Source: Trichomonas vaginalis G3 (Eukaryota; Parabasalia; Trichomonadida; Trichomonadidae). From it: 64,000 nucleotides of DNA. Location: positions 14,694,001 through 14,758,000 of the forward strand of contig NC_067205.1 of the NCBI RefSeq assembly GCF_026262505.1. Direction: 5' to 3'. Below the pieces are notes generated by a model that had not been told where the DNA came from, did no database searches, and saw nothing but the letters and a program-made list of their open reading frames with translations. The position numbers and the translations under genes are program-made. Shown in pieces: positions 28,756 through 38,588 of the stretch (position 1 is the stretch's first letter; each line of letters begins with the position of its first letter).

Positions 28756-31000
28756 CAAATAAAAAGAATATTTGTTGAATAATTTCTGTTCAAATTAAAA
28801 GTTCTTCAACTTACGGTAAATCTATCTGCCTTAAAAAGTATTACGATATTATGCAAAGTCAATTTTCTCCAAAAAAATATTTGAAGATGATACTTTAAGT
28901 ATACCAAAAATACAAGAATTTTGAGAGAACTCAATGAATTTTTGTGAAGGTGGAGTTAAATTGAGAAGATTTTTGGTCAGAGAAAAACAAAAATTACTAT
29001 CTGATAAAATGGTATTAAAATGAAAAAAGTTTAAACAAAGGAAATGAAGAATTTATATTATATTAGAATTTAAAGAGTAAATATAAAAGATTGAAAGAAA
29101 GAATAATAATAGGATTCTTGAATGCAACATTTGGAATGATGTTTCCAGTTGTAGATGTGTTAAGCAAAGAGAGATAATGATAGTTTCTTGAGTTTTGAGT
29201 TAAGCTTGTTGTAGATGAGAGAGAAATTTTGACGAGACTGAGGAACTTCATTTGGAATGATGTTTCCAGTTGTAGATGTGTTAAGCAAAGAGAGATAATG
29301 ATAGTTTCTTGAGTTTTTGCAATTAACCATCCTCAATGACTATTGTTTTAATATAATTTTTAAATTTTTTAAAACTGACATTTTAGTTGTATATTTTTTC
29401 TAACAAAGGTACATTCACTAGGCGATAACAGTAAAATGGGATGAAAATATGATAAATAGCATCCCTATATAGTGCCAAACAATATTTATACGGGCCAAAA
29501 AAATTGGCTAGAGATTTGGCGAGTTATAAAACTTAGAAAATTGAGAGGGATTTTTATTTTTGAATTTTTTTTGGAAAGTTAAAATTGCGATTAAAAATCG
29601 ATTTCCAGGAGAACTAAGCATCTCATCATATATTTAAATCGATAAAAATATTAAATAATAGTTGAATAGTATAACAACGTGAAATTATGGCTGAATCTAC
29701 AGAAAAAATGAACATATTTGACATTTTTGAAAATTCATACGTTAGATGGTGACAGACTCATAAACTATACTTTAGCTAAGATTGATATATGGTTTCAACA
29801 ACACATGGTTAAAATTGTAAAAATATTTTAGATTTCAAAAAGATATATATGGTAATATAATGGAACAAAGTCAACAAATAGCATGTTAAATATGTTATAA
29901 TTAACTTTTTATTAGATCCAATAGTAGATATCGAATGGTTTCCAGCTTTATGGTTAAATATTTTCTTTTCGAGCTTCTCTTTAACTGTTGTATTAAGGTT
30001 GTAAATTTTTGATGCTAGAAACTATGGAATCTTCTTTGCTGCTGCATTTTTCTTGAGAGTTCTTGCAATTTCGAATAGATCTGCGCATTGTATGAAATTG
30101 AGGCTTTAAAATATCTTGAAAACAGAATAGGACTGCTTTTCCAAAGGAATGCTTACTTGTAAATCAGAGAGTTTCAAAATTGAGAGCAAGATTATCATCA
30201 TAACTTTCGATTTTGCTGCGAAAAAGGAAGACAAGTAATTAACAAATCATTTACTGTTGTTCATCAAAAAAGAAAACTTTGATAACAACTAATGATGATA
30301 AAATCAAGCTATCTTTTAATATTTTAAATTGATAAGACATTCAAAATATTTGAATGGTTTAAAATATTTTCTTTTAATTTCTATAAGATATTATCATGAT
30401 TATATAATAAAATTTAAATTTTTATTCAAAAAGGCAATATTTCAAACTTTTAATTTCAAAAATCTTAATTCTGCAATAAGTGTATTTAATTGTAGCAAAT
30501 TTAATGATCCTTCGTCATGCTTAGCAATTTGGAACTCATAAATTAATGATTTCTTCAAGTAAAATTCTGCATTATTTCAAAAGTCAATAATTCTCTAGTA
30601 ACTTTTCTTCAAACCCTAACCATTATATTATATGTATAATGGAGAATAATTGCAAAGAAAGATAGCCGAATTTACTGGGTAGTTCTTGTGATGCGAAATA
30701 ATTGCAAATTAACACATAGTTTTAACAGCATCAATCTCTTTTTGCTCTCATTTAAATGCATTCGCACACTTTAATTTTGAAATATAAGAGTTTTGGAAAT
30801 TATCAAATTTATCTGCTCAAATACTATAGATCTTCATAAGTGTTAATAGAATCACCAGCCTTACATATAGTGTTTAATATAATGATGCACATCATACTGG
30901 GATTTATTCCTTATTCATCTAGTTATTATAAGATTTACAACCCCATAAAAATTTAAAATTTTGTCAAAAATAGTGAATGTACCTTTTTTCTAACACAACT
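28756..31000. other. Interior of the MULE, non-coding
   Basis: No ORF above 70 codons with protein-like composition. A 69-bp direct repeat lies at 29128-29196 and 29249-29317 (GGAATGATGTTTCCAGTTGT inside). GGTACATTCACTA at about 29405 recurs inverted at about 30972, next to the right arm, suggesting that the arms once reached further or that the interior was rearranged. Confidence 0.7.
29128..29317. repeat. 69-bp direct repeat inside the MULE
   Basis: Copies 29128-29196 and 29249-29317 are identical by eye and spaced 121 bp start to start. They hold TTGTAGATGTGTTAAGC and TGATAGTTTCTTGAG. No function is apparent. Confidence 0.85.
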
Positions 31001-31861
31001 ATCAATAAATTGTAATATCATTATACTATATATTAATATGAATTTTTATAGAAAAGCTTTATTTTTTTCTCAATTTTTAATTTCATTTCAGTCTCTAAAC
31101 TTTCTTACTATGTAAAAACGTATTATTATAGTAATAAAATAAAATACATGTTTATTCGATCTCGTATTTCAAAAAAATAAAATTACTTATATAAAAAGAT
31201 TCTCTTTAGTCAACTTTCTTTTTGAATCTCTAATAAGTTTTTACTGTTGCTTCTATATATTAAGTATTGATTCTTGTAGTAAAGAAAATCCGGAACGTTT
31301 ATTTATTAGAATACTCGAACTTTGACTTACATATTACTAATTGTAATTATTTTCAAGAGATATTTCTATTACTCCTACTTGTTCGGCTTAAAATCTGCTA
31401 TATTGTTAAGATAAACTAAGTCTAAATTTTGAACCATTTTTTGAAGTTTAAAGTGTAATACATATCGATTTTTTATCCGAATTTAAGAATTGCTTCAAAG
31501 TTTTAGCGTGAAATCGTGCATTTTTTCTAATGAAATTGTTATTATAAGATAAGCAATCTGAGTTTTTTTGAATAATATGTCACTACACATGATAGAGCGT
31601 TACGTGCTGAAAAGTTACGCTTCGTTCTGAAAGTGGTAATGAAGTTTTATTAGAATTCATCAAAAAAACGTATGAAAATAATCGTATGTCAAAATGTGAG
31701 CACTTCTCAAAATTTGCTCACATTTTGACTATTTTTGTGAGATCTTCCTCACAATTTTTTGACAAACGTACAAAAAAGTGCCAAAATGTGAGCAAATGTG
31801 AGCAATTTTTATATCTCTTTTATTTTTATTTATTTTTTTTATTTTGTATGTAAGAACAGTA

Positions 31862-32285
31862 ATGTCAGTCGAAGCAAAAACGTTCACGAACAAATCTAAT
31901 GGCGAAACATTCACAAAAGGCACTTATAACGGTATTGAAGTCTTACGTAGAGACAAGGATGGTTACATTAATGCAACAAATATGTGTCAGCAGTTTAGGA
32001 AAGACTTTAGAAAGTTGTTGGAAAATAAGTCCTGGGAAGAGTATTATAAGGCATTTTGTGAAGAATATAGCAACCGCCGGAATTCGGACTGTTGCTTTTT
32101 ATACAAAATTCATGCAGGAAATTCTTGAGTTTTGGATGAAAGAATACGGTCAAGCCAAAAGTGGCTCAACCTCAAAACAAGCATTTTATGAGCTTACTAA
32201 GGGCGTTATAAATGAATTCAAAGGTATTTACATACATCCTGACCTCATTCATTTTGTTGCTGAATTCAGCAAAAATAATTTTTAG
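31862..32285 (+). pseudogene. KilA-N domain protein, frameshifted
   Basis: The ATG at 31862 follows a TTTATTTTGTATGTAAGAACAGTA leader. The KilA-N core reads GIEVLRRDKDGYINATNMCQQFRK then WEEYYKAF. An indel near 32070 shifts coding to a frame with FYTKFMQEILEFW and the domain's end IYIHPDLIHFVAEFSK, stopping inside palindromic repeat b. KilA-N is a DNA-binding module of phages and large DNA viruses, often in regulators. This copy was separated from its neighbour by the MULE insertion immediately upstream. Full length would be about 140 aa. Confidence 0.75.
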
Positions 32286-32333
32286 GGTAGATGGTTAGAT
32301 CTAACCCGATATCTAACCCGATTTCTACCCTCA
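32283..32333. repeat. Palindromic 3' repeat, copy b
   Basis: TAGGGTAGAT start, palindrome GGTTAGATCTAACC at 32293-32306, a second CTAACCCGAT unit, CTACCCTCA end. The KilA-N stop codon is the first TAG region of the repeat. Confidence 0.85.
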
Positions 32334-32458
32334 GCCGCTAAGCGGCGAGACCCAAAGGTCTTGAATTTTCATGAATTTTATATATTAATGTTTTCGTTAA
32401 GCCACTTTGTGCCGTCAGTTAGTCAGTCAGTCAATGAAATTTACACCAAAAATAATGT

Positions 32459-32510
32459 TTAGGGTAGATGGTTAGATCTAACCCGATTTCTAACCCGATT
32501 TCTACCCTCA
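32459..32510. repeat. Palindromic 3' repeat, copy c
   Basis: Palindrome at 32470-32483; otherwise like copy b. The space between b and c (32334-32458) holds no gene apart from a GGCGAGACC stretch and a GTCAGTTAGTCAGTCAGTCA run. The sequence after copy c repeats 27889-27940 almost exactly. Confidence 0.85.
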
Positions 32511-32591
32511 TGAATTTTCATGAATTTCCTTAAGATAGAAAAAATAAAGTTAGTTTTATTTTTATTTATTTTTTTATTTTGTATAAAAGAT

Positions 32592-33530
32592 ATGATTTCA
32601 ACAATCGGCACAACAACAATTCAAACAACAGCACCAAACTCGTTAGTCATGAATCCAACATCTATGTTAGTAGAGATGAAAAGCTTCATTCCTTCTTCAT
32701 ATAGTTTTGTAACAGAAATACAAAGAATAAAGCAAGAACTTTTAACAAGTAATTTAGACTGTACCGCACAGGATGAAGAAAATGAAGAATATCTTTATGA
32801 CATGCAGGACATTATTGACCATTTACCCAAATTGCCTGAAATCCAACAACAAAAACTCACTATTCCTGAATTCGATGAAATAGAAGTGAAACCAACCGAC
32901 TCAGTAGAAATAAAGAAGTTCATACGAAAGGTAAATTATGAGTTTCTAGTGTATCATTGCAACCATAAAGTTATGGACAAAGATTGCGACATGGTATATA
33001 AGAACATCTCTGACATATATAAATCGGGGGAGTTTAAGACATACGACAACTTTGTTTCATTAGTTGCAAAATGTGTATGGCAGATAAGAGATAAAGATAG
33101 AAGAGGTAAAGTATGGAATGAACAGATAAAACCAGCAGCCTTTGAGTTAAAGAAAACCATTGACGCCTTGGTTGTTCTAGCTGGTTTTATTTCAATGTAT
33201 AACGCAAAAATGAATCCGCAATGTTCTAAATGTAAAGCAGCAATGAGGAAATATAACTACTCCGTCAAAGAGATAGAACGTATGCGAAACGACTATGCTG
33301 ACTTAAAGAAAGAAGCAGAGAAGCCGGTAGAAAATAAAATGGACATGCTGTCATTTCTGAACAAAAACTATCCAACTGCTGACGATTTCCTATTATCTGA
33401 CGTCAAGAAGAAGTATAAAGAAACCTTCGGCATTGTTAAAACTTTTGATATCCTCAGCGAAGAAATAGAAGCTACAAAACTGTTTAGAATCTCACGAATT
33501 CATAACGTTTACCATGTAAAACGGTTATAA
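32592..33530 (+). CDS. Hypothetical 312-aa protein of the cassette region
   Basis: The start is set at ATG 32592 (MISTIGTTTIQTTAP), directly after the TTTTATTTTTATTTATTTTTTTATTTT-type leader; an in-frame ATG at 32520 lies in the cassette border repeat and is rejected. The protein is mainly helical, with an acidic stretch (EENEEYLYDMQDIIDHL), a CSKCKAAM zinc-knuckle-like motif near residue 220 followed by a coiled coil (VKEIERMRNDYADLKKEAEK), and a short basic end (NVYHVKRL). The end is duplicated downstream at about 33681. No family is recognised. A regulatory role is suggested only by its KilA-N neighbours. Confidence 0.6.
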   Translation: MISTIGTTTIQTTAPNSLVMNPTSMLVEMKSFIPSSYSFVTEIQRIKQELLTSNLDCTAQDEENEEYLYDMQDIIDHLPKLPEIQQQKLTIPEFDEIEVKPTDSVEIKKFIRKVNYEFLVYHCNHKVMDKDCDMVYKNISDIYKSGEFKTYDNFVSLVAKCVWQIRDKDRRGKVWNEQIKPAAFELKKTIDALVVLAGFISMYNAKMNPQCSKCKAAMRKYNYSVKEIERMRNDYADLKKEAEKPVENKMDMLSFLNKNYPTADDFLLSDVKKKYKETFGIVKTFDILSEEIEATKLFRISRIHNVYHVKRL

Positions 33531-33790
33531 ATAATGAGGGTAGAACTGAGGTTAGATATCGGGTTAGATCTAACCATCTACCCTAAAATATATTTTTATT
33601 GAATTCAGCACAAAATTCTGAGTAAAATAATTTTAGGGCATGTGTCAAACCGTTGAGTTTTCACAAAATTCCAAAAACAACGTTTACCATGTAAAACGTT
33701 TATAAAATAACTGGGGTAGAAATGAGGTTAGATATCGGGTTAGATCTAACCATCTACCCTAAAATATATTTTTATTGAATTCAGCACAAA
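33506..33790. repeat. Tandem duplication of gene end plus palindromic repeats d and e
   Basis: The words AACGTTTACCATGTAAAACG and the inverted-orientation palindromic repeat that follows occur twice, about 175 bp apart. Copy d spans 33536-33585 (palindrome 33562-33575), copy e 33713-33761 (palindrome 33738-33751). In both the order is reversed relative to copies a-c. Each is followed by AAAATATATTTTTATTGAA. Confidence 0.85.
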
Positions 33791-33869
33791 AATAATGAAT
33801 TTCATTAGTTAGAAAAATAACGCTAATTTTTTTCTAAGAAAAATTTTTATTTTGTATGTAAAGACAGTA

Positions 33870-34676
33870 ATGTCAACATCAGAGAACACAACAACAGTTA
33901 TAGTCCATGAAGCTATAAATGAAGAATACGAATACATACAGTATAACAAACAATTGAGACTCATTCGTTCAGTCAAAGACGTTATGTACCAAATGCAAAG
34001 TATAATGAATGCTCTTCGTTCTACAAAGCAAGCATATCATTGGTTTGAAAACCAACAGACAAAAGAACTTTTAGAAGAATTTCCTCATATGATTGCTTCC
34101 CTCGGAAAACCGGGGGAAGAGATTCCGTACGAAAATCGCAAGAATTTGGCTCCTGGTTTGAAAGGTTATTATATTCATAGACTTTTAGTAAACGCTGTAG
34201 CAATATGGGCTTCACCTCGTTATGCTTGTTATATTTTCATGATGTTAGATGAACTATATAAAGCAGAACGTGGAGAGATGGAAAACAAGCTTGAAGTAAA
34301 AGACAAAAGCATTCAGAAAAGAATACCACGTTCGGTACCAAAAGGTAAGGAAAAGAGTTATAAGTATATGATTTACACTGAAGAGTTGGAGAAAGAAGAA
34401 GACAGTGACATGGTTATGTTGCATTTAGTCAGAAGAAACAACAAAAGCTTTTACGACCTTGCTAAGATTTACAAATCTGACAGAAATTGGTTCTATTGCG
34501 AAAACTTACCGATTTCAATGACCCCAAATGAAGATGTGAAACAAATAGTTCAAGATACGTTACCTCAAACACACTATGATATTAAAGGTTGTACAATACT
34601 TACATTCAAAGAAGACTTAACATTACTGAAAGAAAAAATAACAGAGTATTTTGACAACTTCAAACAAGTAGGGTAG
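33870..34676 (+). CDS. KilA-N / DUF3627-like protein, 268 aa
   Basis: The start is ATG 33870, just after the TTTTTATTTTGTATGTAAAGACAGTA leader shared with the first KilA-N gene. Residues about 85-125 read LAPGLKGYYIHRLLVNAVAIWASPRYA, the second half of the KilA-N fold; the first half is divergent. The C-terminal 100 residues (MLHLVRRNNKSFYDLAK to LLKEKITEYF) resemble the DUF3627 tail found after KilA-N in large DNA virus proteins. The linker is basic (KRIPRSVPKGKEKS). The ORF is intact. Its stop lies in TAGGGTAGATG, a short remnant of the palindromic repeat. Likely a DNA-binding regulator. Confidence 0.7.
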   Translation: MSTSENTTTVIVHEAINEEYEYIQYNKQLRLIRSVKDVMYQMQSIMNALRSTKQAYHWFENQQTKELLEEFPHMIASLGKPGEEIPYENRKNLAPGLKGYYIHRLLVNAVAIWASPRYACYIFMMLDELYKAERGEMENKLEVKDKSIQKRIPRSVPKGKEKSYKYMIYTEELEKEEDSDMVMLHLVRRNNKSFYDLAKIYKSDRNWFYCENLPISMTPNEDVKQIVQDTLPQTHYDIKGCTILTFKEDLTLLKEKITEYFDNFKQVG

Positions 34677-34706
34677 ATGAACTCTTTATTTTTCAAGCTT
34701 GACCAT

Positions 34707-35570
34707 TTACACAATTTGAACTTTGTTTGCGTAGATATGAATTCTGAAAGAAGTATGAGGGTCTTGTATGACTTTGTACTTCTCCCATAGTTCATGTCTG
34801 TCAAACTTACCTACCATGGACTCTTTCATAAGTTCCATGAAATCGTCTTCGGACAATCCGGGGAAAAGTATTATGTCAGTAAGTATTCTTTTAACATCCT
34901 TACTTAAACTCTTTGCTGTCTGTACACAAATGACAACTGAGATGTTAAAGTGTCTGAGCTTCTTAAGAATTCGACACATATCTTGTTCTCTATTCTTTAA
35001 CAAAGGATGAGAGGCGAAATCATCTAAGATAAGAAGACATCTATGAGGGTAAGTCTTCCAATCGTAAGATTGCAATTTCTTCGAAATGTATTCTATCTCT
35101 TTCTGTTTGTTTCTGAAGTGTTTCTTCTCTAATATTCTCTGCATTTCCTCATTTGGGTCTTTAAACTTAGAATTTATATACTCATTTATAGCATTATACT
35201 TCAAAACTCTTCTTTGGTACTTCTTTATCCAATCTAACAACTCAGTATCCTTTATACATACTAACTTAGACTTCTTTATAATATCTTTGAACGAATTGAC
35301 GGTTTGGTCAAATTGACCAGAAGTCGAACAAATAACAACTAACTCATAGAATGGGTTCTTCTCATCTAGTTCTTGTTGTTGTGCAGCCATTTTAAGATAA
35401 GTGAAAGTCTTACCAGACCCAGGTGGTGCAATTAGACCTGTTATACCATTCTGAGCAAATAAGAACTTGTTATGTATAGGCTTTATCTGAGCATTTTCTA
35501 ACTTCCTCTTGTTCTTATTTAAAACATTCTCAAATTTTTTGTCAATGTCAGCAAACTTTTTTTCTAACAT
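34707..35570 (-). CDS. A32-like genome-packaging ATPase, 287 aa
   Basis: The start is ATG 35568-35570 (MLEKKFADIDKK), because the box TTTTTAATTTTTCTAAAAAT precedes it; the frame is open further upstream but runs into the divergent gene. Walker A is GLIAPPGSGKTFTY, Walker B CLLILDDFASH, followed by a sensor-like VVICVQTAKS strand and a possible arginine finger region. This FtsK/HerA-type ATPase pumps the genome into the capsid in Polintons, virophages and poxvirus-like viruses. The ORF is intact. It is divergent from a 149-aa gene with 36 bp between. Identification is firm at the family level. Confidence 0.85.
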   Translation of the reverse strand: MLEKKFADIDKKFENVLNKNKRKLENAQIKPIHNKFLFAQNGITGLIAPPGSGKTFTYLKMAAQQQELDEKNPFYELVVICSTSGQFDQTVNSFKDIIKKSKLVCIKDTELLDWIKKYQRRVLKYNAINEYINSKFKDPNEEMQRILEKKHFRNKQKEIEYISKKLQSYDWKTYPHRCLLILDDFASHPLLKNREQDMCRILKKLRHFNISVVICVQTAKSLSKDVKRILTDIILFPGLSEDDFMELMKESMVGKFDRHELWEKYKVIQDPHTSFRIHIYANKVQIV

Positions 35571-35606
35571 ATTTTTAGAAAAATTAAAATTTTTATCTTT
35601 TAGAAA
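35571..35606. promoter_or_regulatory. 36-bp divergent promoter
   Basis: Both strands carry the Maverick box close to the start codon: TTTTTATCTTTTAGAAA on the plus strand into ATG 35607, and TTTTTAATTTTTCTAAAAAT on the minus strand into the ATPase. Confidence 0.6.
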
Positions 35607-36056
35607 ATGTCTAGCGATTTCGCTATCTATATTCGAGACAAGCTTTTCGACAGCAAAACATCTGTCGACCATAAAATCTTACATAGTGTAAACAAGAAAG
35701 GTGAATTTGTTCTAAAGTTCTGTTTCTGGGAATATGACAAGAACCATAAAACATTACAAAGAGCAGTCTTAAAATTTGTCAATGACAGACTTGTTGACAG
35801 AGATGACGCCGATTGGAAAGATGAAGTCCAACAAAAGTTCTTAGAATGCAAAGAAGACACATGCGCTGTTCTTGAAGATGAAATAGAAAACAGAATAGAT
35901 AAGCTATTAAAGGACAAAGAACTTTTACATAGATATGGTTCTGAGAAATTTGACATATCTCCACCAGAGAAGAAGAAGAAAGAAAAGAAAGAGAAAAAAG
36001 TTGAAGAGAAGAAAGAACCTGAACCAGTTCCAGAGAAAAAGAAATTTGACATGTAA
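35607..36056 (+). CDS. Hypothetical 149-aa protein with Lys/Glu tail
   Basis: Intact ORF from a boxed ATG. Residues 1-110 form a compact mixed domain (KKGEFVLKFCFWEYDKNHKT, then helices); residues 112-149 are an alternating Lys/Glu/Pro tail (PPEKKKKEKKEKKVEEKK) that is surely disordered. It lies between the ATPase and a 137-aa gene, in the replication/packaging block. No family is recognised. A nucleic-acid- or capsid-binding accessory is possible. Confidence 0.6.
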   Translation: MSSDFAIYIRDKLFDSKTSVDHKILHSVNKKGEFVLKFCFWEYDKNHKTLQRAVLKFVNDRLVDRDDADWKDEVQQKFLECKEDTCAVLEDEIENRIDKLLKDKELLHRYGSEKFDISPPEKKKKEKKEKKVEEKKEPEPVPEKKKFDM

Positions 36057-36072
36057 AAATAAAATTTTATTT

Positions 36073-36486
36073 TTAGAACATTTCTGGGTCAATGTTCTCT
36101 TCCTCTTTAGGAGTAAACACTAGCTTAGACTCTAAAATCTTTTTACCCAATTTACCTTGAACTTCTACAACCTTAGACTCATAATATTCATAGTCGTCTG
36201 TCTTCTTTGGTTCATAAGGTATAACAAGTTTGTATGCTTTGCCTTCTTTAAGGTTTGAGAACCTTCTGTCAAAACTTTCTTTGACTGTTAACAAACCTTC
36301 TATGTCTAAGTCTTCAAATTTCGCACCATTTTTAGTCACAATAGCAAACTTAACTGGTTCGATGTTCCAAACTTTGCTGAATGAAGACTTTTCAAAATGG
36401 TAGAAGTAAACATTCAAATATGTGAATGGGTCTAGTTCTTCTTTAAGTCCTGACATGTACTTGTTTACTGAAATATATTTCGTCAT
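36073..36486 (-). CDS. Hypothetical 137-aa protein next to the helicase
   Basis: Intact ORF with beta-rich composition: FTYLNVYFYHFEK, VKFAIVTKNGAKFEDL, KAYKLVIPYEP, VVEVQGKLG. The pattern of alternating strands would suit an OB-fold, so a single-strand DNA-binding protein is a reasonable but unproven idea given its place 36 bp downstream of the helicase. The upstream box reads TTTTTTTATCCGATAGAAAAG. The C-terminus is acidic (EEENIDPEMF), a feature also seen in viral SSBs. Confidence 0.55.
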   Translation of the reverse strand: MTKYISVNKYMSGLKEELDPFTYLNVYFYHFEKSSFSKVWNIEPVKFAIVTKNGAKFEDLDIEGLLTVKESFDRRFSNLKEGKAYKLVIPYEPKKTDDYEYYESKVVEVQGKLGKKILESKLVFTPKEEENIDPEMF

Positions 36487-36522
36487 CTTTTCTATCGGAT
36501 AAAAAAATATTTTTTTTAAAAT

Positions 36523-37758
36523 TTACTCAGAAAAAATTTTCTTTGTATATACACCATTCTGAACATCTAAAAGACTTTTGACATTTGCCAAGAATGTACG
36601 TTTAGAAGCTGCCATATAACCATATTCTTGACAATATTGTTTATATTCATCATATAAAGACTTTTCATCTAATGACACAAAGTCAGTTTCATCTATGAAC
36701 AGTTCATATACACTCTTGTTTGCTTCTAACAATGTTTGTCTCTCTTCGGTATGTGAAATTTGTCTTGGATTGAACTTAGAAATATCTAATGTCATGAAAT
36801 ATGAGAACAAGTGGTTGTAAAAGTCAGATGTCAAAGTTTCTGCTAAGTCGTCAAAATATTCTGTATCTTGCATATGAGAATCTGACGTTCTGACAACTAC
36901 ATATCTTCTGTCAGAACTTTCTAACTTCATCGGAACAGCATTGTTTGAAACCATAATGAAGTTTGCAACATTCTCACAAACTCTTTGGTCTTTATACTTT
37001 CTTTCAACAACTCCAACTTTGTCTGTTATAAGACTCTTCAAAGCATCTGAGTTCAAAACTTTTGTTGTATCTATACTTTGAAGTTCATTGCAAACTATAA
37101 GTTTCATATTCTCTATTGAGGAGTTAAACTTGCCACAGATGTTTTCTAAGTTTGTCATATTAGGGTTCGAATAACCTTCTAACAGTTTGCATAAGATATC
37201 TGTAAAGAATGTGTTCTTACCTGTTCCTTGTTTTCCAATTATAATGAGAGCAGTTTCATTTTTAGCACTTGGATGTTGTAAGATATTTGCAAACCAACAT
37301 AAGATATACTCATAAACCTTTTCGTTTCCATTGCATATAATTTCTTTGACATGGTCTAACCAAGCTTCTATAATATTTTCTTTCCATTCTACTTGTTCAT
37401 ATTTATATCCAGTGAAGATAGAATAGAAGTTTGGAGAAGGTGTATAAAACTTTATACCACGAACTGAAAAATCTTCAAGTTTTGACAATAAGATATCCCA
37501 AGCATCTAACATCTTCATGCCAACTTGTACGACTTTTATTTTCTTAAGTTTCTGTCTACATTCTTGTTCAGACACTATTGTTGCTCTTGGTTTGTTAAAG
37601 ACAACATCCCATTCTTTCATGACATAACATTCTGGGGCAGAGTCAACATAAATGACTAAACGTTTCAAATTCTCGACTGCTTTGTTATAGTCTCTAAATG
37701 GACACATATTTCTGAATGCTTGGAAGTCATAAAAATCTGAAACATCTATTCTGTACAT
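36523..37758 (-). CDS. SF3 helicase (D5-like), 411 aa
   Basis: Walker A is LIIIGKQGTGKNTFF at about 173-187, Walker B LIVCNELQSID at about 214-224, motif C NVANFIMVSNN around 259-269, and the arginine finger SSDRRYVVVR follows. These are the SF3 motifs in correct order and spacing. The N-terminal 160 residues lack a primase active site. The C-terminal 60 residues (SLYDEYKQYCQEYGY) resemble the winged-helix tail of D5/phage helicases. A box TTTTTTATTTTTATAAAA precedes the ATG. It unwinds the element's DNA for PolB. The paralog at 2-679 belongs to element A. The ORF is intact. Confidence 0.9.
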   Translation of the reverse strand: MYRIDVSDFYDFQAFRNMCPFRDYNKAVENLKRLVIYVDSAPECYVMKEWDVVFNKPRATIVSEQECRQKLKKIKVVQVGMKMLDAWDILLSKLEDFSVRGIKFYTPSPNFYSIFTGYKYEQVEWKENIIEAWLDHVKEIICNGNEKVYEYILCWFANILQHPSAKNETALIIIGKQGTGKNTFFTDILCKLLEGYSNPNMTNLENICGKFNSSIENMKLIVCNELQSIDTTKVLNSDALKSLITDKVGVVERKYKDQRVCENVANFIMVSNNAVPMKLESSDRRYVVVRTSDSHMQDTEYFDDLAETLTSDFYNHLFSYFMTLDISKFNPRQISHTEERQTLLEANKSVYELFIDETDFVSLDEKSLYDEYKQYCQEYGYMAASKRTFLANVKSLLDVQNGVYTKKIFSE

Positions 37759-37789
37759 TTTTATAAAAATAAAAAAAATATTATTTTTT

Positions 37790-38584
37790 TATTCTTGACT
37801 TTGTTGTTCCATTTGTTGCATTTGTTGTTCTTGAGCTATTTGTTGTTGAAGTTGTTCTTGTAATACAATACTTTCACCAGTTGCATCTTCCAATTCGAAA
37901 CTTTCTGCCGTCATTGACAAATACATAGGACATAAAAGTTTTACAGAACAAAGTTTGCGTCAACTAATGTCAACGTTATACTTGCCAAAGTGTTTGAGTT
38001 CACTAAGGTTGAAAATTCTGCATTCGAATGAACAATAGGCAAACCAGCAGAGAAAGTATTGTTTATACGCATAAGTATCTTTTGGTCATAATAGTTTCTG
38101 TCGACATTCGAATAACACTTTGAACCTAAGTTTGAAACAATATATAAGATTGGTGTGCTTAATGTCAATGGAATAGACATTCCTTGTATGACACCTTTTC
38201 CTGTTATAGGAAACTGTTGGTAGTAAAAACCAGAAATAAGTTTTGTATTATAGCTCATATCGTTTATAGTAAACTCAGTCGGACATCCAAACATAATGAA
38301 ACCTGCTCTAGTTGCAGCACATGTTACACCCGTACTTAAAGTATTAAATAAGTCAACAAAACCTGTTGGTGGTATATCTGAGTAAGTATTTCAAAGGAGT
38401 ATTTTTTACCATTCACAACAATAAAGTCTTCTGGTGTCAAAAGAACAAAACAGGCTTTAGTCGTCATTGTGTTTAAGGTTAGTTTACAATATCGTCCTTG
38501 AGGACTTTGTAAGTTTGTTGTTATAGAATTATATGACTCAGGGTTTTTAGTCGTAATAGTATAAACCATTATGTCTTCTGCCAT
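37790..38584 (-). pseudogene. Penton (minor capsid, single jelly-roll) candidate, frameshifted
   Basis: Three frames in series: 38336-38584 (MAEDIMVYTITTKNPESYNS), 37941-38294 (FTINDMSYNTKLISGFYYQQ; LTLSTPILYIVSNLGSKC), and an ending with MTAESFELEDATG and a Gln-rich tail to 37790. The composition is nearly all beta strand. PILYIVSNL and the closing LTLVDANF look like jelly-roll strands of Polinton pentons, which normally lie near the MCP as here. Indels near 38350 and 37945 break it. The assignment rests on position, length (about 264 codons) and strand pattern, not on a firm motif. Confidence 0.45.
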
Positions 38585-38588
38585 TTAC

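Larger units (their letters stand above)
27941..31817. mobile_element. MULE-like element with 815-bp inverted repeats, non-autonomous
   Basis: Ends are GAGATATAAAAATTGCTCAC and its inverse; arms are 27941-28755 and 31001-31817, about 97% alike by eye. It is flanked by TTTTATTTT on both sides (27932-27940 and 31818-31826), a 9-bp target duplication. The empty site is seen 4.7 kb away: 32526-32580 is a copy of the surrounding sequence without the insertion. Long terminal repeats and a 9-bp duplication are typical of Mutator-like elements, which are known in T. vaginalis. No transposase is left in the 2.2-kb middle. Confidence 0.9.

Noticed and set aside
31846-31862. GTATGTAAGA before KilA-N start as a 5' splice site
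   Set aside because: No trichomonad-type branch/acceptor (ACTAACACACAG) follows, and the ATG directly after opens the known domain.
33536-33761. Telomere-like TTAGGG/CTAACCC words
   Set aside because: They are part of the GGTTAGATCTAACC palindromic repeat, not tandem telomere units.
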